In this document: piece after piece, positions 1-6,400 of the stretch
How the letters are laid out: each line of letters begins with the position of its first letter
Position numbering within the stretch: position 1 is the first letter of the stretch
From: Deltaproteobacteria bacterium
GTDB taxonomy: Bacteria; Desulfobacterota; Binatia; UBA9968
Direction of reading: 5' to 3'
Length of the DNA stretch: 17,900 bases
Assembly (NCBI GenBank): GCA_016183075.1
Contig: JACPFH010000065.1
Location: 1-17,900, forward strand
The notes under the pieces: generated by a model
What the model was told of the DNA's origin: nothing
Seen by the model: the letters and a program-made list of their open reading frames with translations, nothing else
Databases searched by the model: none
Program-made: the position numbers and the translations under genes

Positions 1-573
1 CACCTGGCCGCGCAGGAGCAGGGGGCCCTGCGCCGAGCGGTGCATGAGCTTTTCCCAGTTGGCCGGGGCTGCGACAGGGTGCACGAAGACTGGAACGTTG
101 TACTCTGCCGCTATCTCGTACACGGGCCAGAACCGGGGATCGTCCGGATAAAGCCCGTCGTAACTGGTCATCATGTGGATTATTCTCATGCCCAATGAAT
201 CCAGAGCGCGCCGGAGCTCTGCCAGCGATCCTTTGTCTCCTTCCGCGTCAAAGGCCGCCGCGCCGACAATGCGGCCCGGGTAGCGAGCCTGTGCCTCAGC
301 CATTGCATCATTGGCCATCCGCACGCCATCAGAGCGGCTGAGCCCGGCCGCATCGATGGCCATTTCCAGGAACGCCGAATAGGTCATCGCCGAGCACGCA
401 ACTCCACAGGCATCCAACCGGGCAATCTGCTCGTCCATATGGTCCCAGGTCGAGGATTGGAGATTGGGGCCATACTCTTTACCGCCAACAGCCCGGCGCA
501 GCGGCGCCATCAGGCTTTCAGGGAAGTAATGCGCATGACAATCAAAGATCGGCGGCGTCACAACCTGGTTCAT
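1..573 (-). CDS. Amidohydrolase family 2 (ACMSD-like) metal-dependent hydrolase, partial
   Basis: The reverse strand is open from an ATG at 573 to the window edge, giving 191 residues of a protein whose C-terminal part lies outside. It begins MNQVVTPPIFDCHAHYFPES; the DCHAHYFP segment is the N-terminal HxH metal-binding motif of the amidohydrolase 2 (TIM-barrel) superfamily, and VFVHP near the edge matches the conserved third-strand histidine region. Members hydrolyse or decarboxylate small carboxylated or cyclic substrates in the cytoplasm with a divalent metal. An in-frame TAG lies only a few codons upstream, so the start is at 573 or later; AAGGAAG upstream is a weak, distant ribosome site. 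It diverges from the ThDP enzyme gene at 952, which suggests a shared pathway (inference). The substrate cannot be told from sequence alone. Confidence 0.88.
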   Translation of the reverse strand, partial: MNQVVTPPIFDCHAHYFPESLMAPLRRAVGGKEYGPNLQSSTWDHMDEQIARLDACGVACSAMTYSAFLEMAIDAAGLSRSDGVRMANDAMAEAQARYPGRIVGAAAFDAEGDKGSLAELRRALDSLGMRIIHMMTSYDGLYPDDPRFWPVYEIAAEYNVPVFVHPVAAPANWEKLMHRSAQGPLLLRGQV

Positions 574-646
574 GACATGTGACTAGCTTCCTTACTACTG
601 TATTCTTCTTGGCATCTGACGGGGCCAGTCATATCTTCAGATTCTG

Positions 647-777
647 CTGAAAAAACCAGCTTTTCATGCTTCGACGGGCTGCTTCGAGAGCCTCAGCAGA
701 ACGGAAAATCGTCAACGTTATCAACCTAACTCCCGTTCGCCCTGAGCATTGTCGAAGTGTGAACGGGGGTTTTTCAG
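647..777. repeat. Palindromic intergenic repeat element bounded by CTGAAAAA / TTTTTCAG
   Basis: CTGAAAAAACC (647-657) is nearly inverted by GGTTTTTCAG (768-777). Inside, CCCGTTC (732-738) and GAACGGG (761-767) form a stem around a segment reading CGCCCTGAGCATTGTCGAAG, a TCGAAG/CTGAG-type core often seen in dispersed intergenic palindromes of GC-rich Proteobacteria. A degraded relative (CTTCGACGGGCTGCTTCGAG) lies at about 668-687. It encodes nothing visible. Because the stem is followed by GGTTTTT, it could also terminate plus-strand transcription. The rest of 574-951 holds only the promoter and ribosome-site candidates for the next gene. Confidence 0.5.
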
Positions 778-844
778 AGGAATCTCTTCAACGGTTGCTA
801 ACGTAGTCCAGGAGCCCATGAAAGTGCAAACGGTCGAACCGAAG

Positions 845-872
845 TTGACACAGGAACGTCTCGTCGGATAGT
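845..872 (+). promoter_or_regulatory. Candidate sigma-70 promoter for the ThDP enzyme gene
   Basis: TTGACA at 845-850 is a perfect -35 hexamer. GATAGT at 867-872, 16 bases later, matches four of six -10 positions. It lies about 80 bases upstream of the 952 start. The -10 is weak, so this is only a candidate. Confidence 0.3.
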
Positions 873-951
873 CTCACCTCGAACTAGCTGTCACTTTATT
901 TGTTTTTGCGTAAGTCGGTAGCCTAAGCTGTGAAGGCGTGGAGGACTCATC

Positions 952-2670
952 ATGCATGGCGGAAAAGCGCTTGTGAAGGTTCTTGAGCGGGCGGGGGTTG
1001 ACTACATTTTTTCCTCCCCTGGAACCGAGTGGCCTCCGGTGTGGGAGGCGCTGGCTGAATCACAGGGGCGGGGAGTAAACCGGCCCCGGTACATAAACTG
1101 CCGCCATGAAGCGGCGGCCGTGGCCATGGCGTCGGGTTACACCAAGGTGACCGGCAGGCCGCAGGCGGTCTTGCTGCATGCTACGGCGGGACCTCTGAAC
1201 GCGGCCATGTTTCTGCGCGCCGCTTACCAGGAGCGCGTGCCCATGGTTGTTTGCTGCGGCGAGACCTCGGCCTTCGGGGAGGAACGTCGGCTTCCGGACC
1301 CGGGGAACCAATGGGTTCATGACCTTACGGACATCGGCGGACCCGCGGAGCTGCTGCGGCGTTGCGTTAAGTGGAGCGAGCGCGTCACCGCGTCATCGAT
1401 CTTTGTCCCGTCCGTGGAGCGCGCCATGCAGATTGCCGTGGAGCCTCCTGCGGGACCGGTGCTTCTGGGCGTGTCGTTTGAGTGCATGTTGGACGAAGTA
1501 TCTTTGCCCGAGGAGAACAGGCCCAATCGGGTGGCGCGCGCTTTCGCAATCGATGAGGCGGCGATCCAAGAGGCCGTGGACGGTCTCTTGCGCGCCGAGC
1601 GTCCTGTTCTTGTGACGGAACACGTGGGCCGGGATGCGTCGGTTGTGAATCCTCTCGTTGAGCTTTGCGAGATGCTGGCCATTCCCGTTATGGAATCCTT
1701 CCGGCCCGCATTTTTGAATTTTCCGCATAATCATCCTTTGTATCTTCCCTACGATCCACGTCGCATTGAGTCCGCCGATCTGGTCCTGGTCGCCGATGCG
1801 GTCACTCCCTGGTATCCGGTCAGTAGAGGGCCGAAAGGCGACGCCAAGGTTTTTTTCCTGGGCGATGAATATCCCTACTCCAGGCTCCCTTTCTGGGGAT
1901 ACAAAGTGGACCTGGCATTGGTTGCGCCGCCGGCGGCAACGTTGGCCGGGCTGGTCAGCCGGGTCAAAGCGTCGGAAGGGTTCGTCGGAAACCGCACTGC
2001 CTATGAAGAACGGTTTCGTCGCATCCGGGAAGAACATGAAAAGAGGATGACAGCGTTCGAGCGTGACGCGGCAGGGCACGAGAATGATATTCCGGTGGAT
2101 CCACGCTGGCTCTGCCACGCGCTTCACGAATCTATCCCGCCGGACGGCGTCATCGTGGAAGAAACAACCGTGCATCGGACGCTGATTCAGAATATGATCC
2201 CCCGCACTCAACCGATGTCGTATATTGCTCGTGTGACCGGAGGGTTGGGGGTAAGCCTGGGCTACGCGCTAGGCGTGAAGCTGGCCCTGAAAGAGCGGCC
2301 TGTCTTTGTCCTCATTGGCGACGGGGCCTTTCACTACAATCCCGTGCCTTCATGCTTAGGTTTGGCTCAGGAATATGATCTGCCGATTGTCGTGGTGGTG
2401 TTTAACAATCAACGCTACCTCTCCATGGAGAGGGGCCTGCTTAGATATTATCCGGACGGCGCCGCCAAAAAGACCGGGATTCACCTCGGCAGCCCCATTT
2501 TGCCTATTCCGGACTATCGTCTATATGCGGAGATTTACGGCGGGTACGGGGTCAGAGTGACCGATCCTAAAGATATCCAACCGGCAATCGCTCGGGCCCT
2601 GGAACAGGCCAAGGCGGGGCGGTTAGCCGTGATCGACGTGGTTCTCAACGACTATATACCCGGGCAGTAA
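952..2670 (+). CDS. Thiamine-diphosphate-dependent enzyme, acetolactate synthase large-subunit-like
   Basis: A 572-residue protein of normal length for the IlvB/benzoylformate decarboxylase superfamily, which uses ThDP for carboligation or 2-oxoacid decarboxylation in the cytoplasm. The N-terminal PYR domain has SSPGTEWPPVW (21-31) and RHEAAAVAMASGY, with the conserved ThDP-activating glutamate at E53. A central Rossmann-like domain follows. The C-terminal PP domain carries the Mg-ThDP motif GDG (456-458) and NN (485-486) with the usual spacing. GTEW replaces the more common GVPG, as in uncharacterised 'ThDP-requiring' members, so a biosynthetic acetolactate synthase role is not assumed. The ATG at 952 has GGAGG seven bases upstream. 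No regulatory IlvN subunit is adjacent. Its last 70 codons plus stop are duplicated at 8776-8988. Confidence 0.92.
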   Translation: MHGGKALVKVLERAGVDYIFSSPGTEWPPVWEALAESQGRGVNRPRYINCRHEAAAVAMASGYTKVTGRPQAVLLHATAGPLNAAMFLRAAYQERVPMVVCCGETSAFGEERRLPDPGNQWVHDLTDIGGPAELLRRCVKWSERVTASSIFVPSVERAMQIAVEPPAGPVLLGVSFECMLDEVSLPEENRPNRVARAFAIDEAAIQEAVDGLLRAERPVLVTEHVGRDASVVNPLVELCEMLAIPVMESFRPAFLNFPHNHPLYLPYDPRRIESADLVLVADAVTPWYPVSRGPKGDAKVFFLGDEYPYSRLPFWGYKVDLALVAPPAATLAGLVSRVKASEGFVGNRTAYEERFRRIREEHEKRMTAFERDAAGHENDIPVDPRWLCHALHESIPPDGVIVEETTVHRTLIQNMIPRTQPMSYIARVTGGLGVSLGYALGVKLALKERPVFVLIGDGAFHYNPVPSCLGLAQEYDLPIVVVVFNNQRYLSMERGLLRYYPDGAAKKTGIHLGSPILPIPDYRLYAEIYGGYGVRVTDPKDIQPAIARALEQAKAGRLAVIDVVLNDYIPGQ

Positions 2671-2693
2671 GCAAGGGCGCGTCGCGCATACTC

Positions 2694-2721
2694 TTGACAT
2701 CCATCTTAACGTGGTGATATT
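2694..2721 (+). promoter_or_regulatory. Candidate sigma-70 promoter ahead of a structured RNA
   Basis: TTGACA at 2694-2699 is a perfect -35 hexamer. GATATT at 2716-2721, 16 bases later, matches four of six -10 positions and is preceded by TG. It lies just after the ThDP stop codon and would start a transcript near 2728 that runs into the predicted RNA structure. Confidence 0.45.
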
Positions 2722-2727
2722 CGTTCC

Positions 2728-2889
2728 CGTGTTCGTGGCCAGTAGCTAAGAGCCTCCCCCCATCTTGGGTTGCATCCTCATGATGCGAGGCCTAACCGGA
2801 GCTGTTAACCGCGCCTCGGAGGGGGAAATGGACAGAAGAGTTTGAAGCCAGCCGTTCGGCGAGCTTGTCGCCGCGTGTGCTGGCTTTTT
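2728..2889 (+). ncRNA. Predicted structured RNA: three-way junction followed by strong terminator hairpin
   Basis: The interval has no convincing coding frame but folds by hand into nested stems. An outer helix pairs TCCCCC (2755-2760) with GGGGGA (2821-2826). Within it are hairpin GCATC/GATGC (2772-2776/2782-2786, five-base loop) and hairpin GAGGC/GCCTC (2787-2791/2813-2817) topped by TAAC/GTTA (2793-2796/2804-2807). The terminator hairpin at 2845-2889 follows. With the promoter at 2694 this would be an RNA of about 160 nt. It matches no riboswitch or housekeeping RNA consensus that I can recall (checked by eye against GEMM/c-di-GMP, TPP, cobalamin, glycine, SRP RNA and 6S RNA). It may be a free sRNA or an attenuated leader for the secreted-protein genes at 2983 and 3194. 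The identity is unknown. Confidence 0.45.
2845..2889 (+). terminator. Rho-independent terminator with two stacked stems
   Basis: AAGCCAGC (2845-2852) pairs perfectly with GCTGGCTT (2879-2886). Inside that, CGGCGA (2857-2862) pairs perfectly with TCGCCG (2868-2873) around a five-base loop. The outer stem runs into TTTTT (2885-2889). This is one of the strongest hairpin-plus-T-tract signals in the window. It lies 94 bases before the next start codon, so it could be a constitutive end or a regulated attenuator. Confidence 0.75.
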
Positions 2890-2982
2890 GATTTCATAAG
2901 TCTTTTGTCGCTTAGTCGAGAAGTCTTAGTTGCCCTGAGGTAACTCTTCTGGGCCTATGTCAACCGAGGCCGGAGGTGTGCC

Positions 2983-3129
2983 ATGTTGACAAGGTTGGCT
3001 GGAACTCTCCTCTTGGTATCCGTCCTCACGTTTCTCGAAGCGGGAACCCGAGCCGCAGAGTACTCTGTCCGGCTGCCCCTGGGCCTTCAGGAGCTTTGCG
3101 CGCGGCGGGGTCTGGGATCCGTCTCGTAA
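2983..3129 (+). CDS. Small putative secreted peptide (48 aa), possibly a truncated exported-protein N-terminus
   Basis: The ATG at 2983 has a perfect GGAGG six bases upstream (2972-2976). The product begins MLTRLAGTLLLVSVLTFLEA and continues through AAEYSVRLPLGLQE to a TAA at 3127-3129. A basic start, a leucine-rich core and an AxA-like site near residue 25 form a plausible Sec signal peptide. The segment just after it (EYSVRLPLGLQE) recalls, from memory, the mature N-terminus of exported di-haem cytochrome c peroxidase-like proteins. No haem motif follows, so this may be a decayed 5' remnant of such a gene rather than a functional peptide. It lies 64 bases upstream of the large beta-helix gene and could be co-transcribed with it. 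Confidence 0.45.
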   Translation: MLTRLAGTLLLVSVLTFLEAGTRAAEYSVRLPLGLQELCARRGLGSVS

Positions 3130-3193
3130 ATTTTTCTGATGGAGTAGGACCAGCGTTTTTTCAATTTGGACAAGAGTGATGAGGAGGAGGGAA

Positions 3194-3448
3194 ATGATTC
3201 ATAAAAGACGATTTGTCCTCCTTGCTGCCTTTTCTGTCGGCTGGGTGATCTTGTTTACGCTGACTATTTCGACCATTGGCTTTGCGGCCACCTTCACGGT
3301 CAACTCGACCGGACATGGGAAAGATCTCGCGCTAAATGGTCGGTGCACGCCTCGGACTCCGAGAGCCGGAGTGCCCGCTGCGCGCGGCCATTCAGGAGGT
3401 AAACAATTTTGTGTCCGGAACACATACGATACAGTTCAACATCCCTAG
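3194..3448 (+). CDS. 5' fragment of the giant beta-helix gene (signal peptide), split by a frameshift
   Basis: The ATG at 3194 follows AGGAGG (3182-3187) by six bases and encodes MIHKRRFVLLAAFSVGWVIL, a clear Sec signal peptide ending at GFAA, followed by TFTVNSTGHGKDLALNGRC. This is the usual opening of CSLREAI-type secreted beta-helix proteins. The expected continuation, ECPLRAAIQE, is in the next frame. Two cysteines expected to flank a loop, at 3344-3346 and 3372-3374, are separated by 25 bases, one more than eight codons. The break therefore lies between about 3347 and 3371 and is a net +1 (or -2). After it this frame runs on as apparent nonsense to 3448. It may be a real mutation or a sequencing/assembly error. 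Confidence 0.7.
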   Translation: MIHKRRFVLLAAFSVGWVILFTLTISTIGFAATFTVNSTGHGKDLALNGRCTPRTPRAGVPAARGHSGGKQFCVRNTYDTVQHP

Positions 3449-6400
3449 CAGTGATCTCGGATGTAATGCGGCCGGGGTCTGTACGATAAAACCTCAATCC
3501 TCCCTGCCAGCCATTGGCGCCGGCGCCTCGGTGATCATCAACGGCTACACGCAGCCCGGGGCGAAAGAAAACCCGAATCCCCTCAGCCCCTACCCCATCA
3601 TCCCCATCAATGCGGTGCTCAGGATTGAACTGGATGGGAGCAATTTCGCTGGTGCGCTGGGCTTGAGTCTCGCCGCTCCCAACAGCACCATCAAAGGGCT
3701 GGTGCTTAATCGTTTTCCCGGCTGCGCGCTCAGTATCCAAGGTAAAGCGAACACCGGCAACAAGATTGTAGGCAACTTCTTCGGTACTGACGCCACCGGC
3801 GCCGTGGCTTTAAGCAATGGGCTCTGCGGCGTATTTATCGGTACCAATAACAACGATGTTGACGGGAATGTCATCTCTGGCGGCGGCCGCAGTGTGGATA
3901 TTCTAGGAGTAAGTGGCAACAGAGTCCGCGGCAACTTGATCGGCACCGACATCAGTGGCACCAACGCCTTGGGCAAAGGATACTCTGGTGTTTTTATCTG
4001 GGAGGCGTCCAACGCCCAGATCGGCCCGAACAACGTCATCGCAGACAAGACCTACGGCGTGTATATCTACGGCACCACTGCTGAAGGAAATAAGGTGTTT
4101 GGTAACCTCATCGGCACGAACTCCTCAGGTACGGGTGCTCTGGGCAATGGCATAGGCGTGGGAATCTACTGCAGCGGGTCCAACGAGATTGGAATCTTTC
4201 CAGGGGGAGGGAACCTCATCTCGGGCAACAAGAGCCATGGTGTGGAGATCGGCTGTGGCAACCCCGCCATAAGCACCCCTGGCAATAAGGTGCAAGGCAA
4301 CGACATTGGTAGGAGTCCTGTCGGCGCCGCGCCTCTGGCCAACGGCGGGCATGGAGTGCACGTCTATAATGGAGCGTCCCAGACGACCATCGGCGGGACC
4401 AAGCTCGACCAACGCAACACCATCTCTGGCAACATGGGCAGTGGCATTGCCATCGTGGGGGGGGCGAAGGGAACGTTGGTGCAAGGAAACTCTATCGGGA
4501 CTTTGAACGGCACCGCTCCTTTGGGCAACGGCAGCCACGGTGTCCTCATCGAGAATTCGGTCACCAACACTATAGGCGACGTGTTGTTTGATGTAACCCA
4601 GACGACAGGCGGTGCACCATGTACCGGCGGGTGCAACATCATCGCGCACAACGGTGGCAATGGGGTAGCCGTCACCGGTAGTTCTACTGGCAATCGCATT
4701 CTCGTCAATTCGATCTTCGCTAATGGCGGCGTGGGGATCGATCTGGGGGCCGACGGCGTGACGGCCAACGTACTGAAAAACCCTGAGGGGCAGAATTCCC
4801 CGTTCTTGACGGAGATCACTGGCGCTACCGGCGGCGTCACTGTCCAGGGTATCCTTCACAGCGCGCCCAATTCCTTGTTCAACCTGGCCTTCTTCGCTAA
4901 TAGTGTCTGCGATCCGTCCGGACATGGTGAGGGCCAGACGTATCTCGGAAAGAGTCAGGTGACGACCGATGGCAGTGGCGAGGGGAGCTTCAATGCTACA
5001 TTTATGACCACGCTGCCAACGAGTTCATTCATTACGGTCACAGCGATCCGATCCTTTCCAGCCGCCAATACCTCCGAGTTCTCTCAGTGCCTTCAAGTGG
5101 GACAAACACAATCGCCGCCGTTCATGGGTCTCACTGTCAACTCGACGAGCGACGTTGACAACGGCACCTGCAGTGCTTCCCACTGCAGCTTACGTGAAGC
5201 GATTAACGCCGCCAATGCTCTTCCGGGCCCAGACAAGATCGGCTTTAACATCCCTGTCAACACCGATCCCGGCTGCAAACCCGCCACAGGAGTATGTACC
5301 ATCAAGCCTGGGACCACGGCTGGCTTTCCGAAGATTACCGATTCCGTCATCATTGACGGCTACACGCAGCCCGGCGCTAAGGCCAATACCAACCCCATCA
5401 CCCTGGGCTCGAACGCTCAGCTCAAGATCGAGCTAACCGGATTCTTGAGCGGCAACAGTCCCGCAAATTTGGTGCTTGCCGAAAAAGGTTTGGTGATCGA
5501 GGCGGGCAATAGCACCGTGAGAGGGTTGGTGATTAACGCGTTCCTACTGGCTGGAATCGAGGTTGCAAAGAACCTAGGCCTCAACGTCATTGAAGGCAAC
5601 TTCATCGGGACCGATTCCACCGGCACCCAAGCCGTGAGCGCCTTACAGCAGGCTGGCATCTCCATCTTCGGTTCAAACGACAACACCATCGGCGGCACAA
5701 CGCCGCCGGCGCGCAACCTCATCTCGGGAAGCGTAACAGGCGTGGCCGCGGCTTCTACATCGTCGGGAAACAAGATAAAGGGTAACTTCATCGGGACCGA
5801 CATCACCGGCACACAGAGTCTGGGCAACAGCAACGGTGTGATCATTGGTGGGTCAGGAAACACGATCGGTGGGACTACGCCGGAAGAGCGCAATGTCATC
5901 TCGGGCGATGGCGGCGCGGGGGTCAAAATCAGCACCGAAACCCTTGATGCTCCTCCGGCTGCTTCTAATCAAATTCAAGCTAACTTCATCGGGACACAAC
6001 TTGATGGGGTAAGCCCCCTGGGAAACGGCAACGGGATCGTTTTCGATATTAACCCGACGAACACCCTCATCGGTGGGTCGGTGGGGACGACAGAGGGCGC
6101 CTGCACCGGTGCCTGCAACGTCATCGCCTTCAACGCCGGCCCAGGGGTGGTCTATACGACTAGCCTATTTAAGGGCGGCAATATCATCTCGAGGAATTCC
6201 ATCTTCTCCAACGCTGGCTATGGAATTGATAATTGGGGGTTCGGAATAGATACTTCAGAAATACCCGTGTTGATGTCGGCCAGCAGTAATCCCAGCGGTA
6301 CTCCTGTCGAGTGGAAGCTCCCCCTTATCACGAAGCCCAATGACCCATACACCGTCGAATTCTTCGCCAACGATGTCTGTGATCCCCTCGACTACGGCGA

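Noticed and set aside
2728..2844. Known riboswitch class (GEMM/c-di-GMP-I, TPP, cobalamin, glycine), 6S RNA or SRP RNA
   Set aside because: None of the signature core sequences of these RNAs is present; only general features such as a three-way junction are shared, so no named class is assigned.
3700..6200. CRISPR or other short tandem DNA repeat array suggested by recurring GGCAAC, ATCGG and CATCTC words
   Set aside because: The periodicity is at protein level (IGTD, NTIGG and ISG beta-helix rungs) within one open frame; there are no identical direct repeats with unique spacers.
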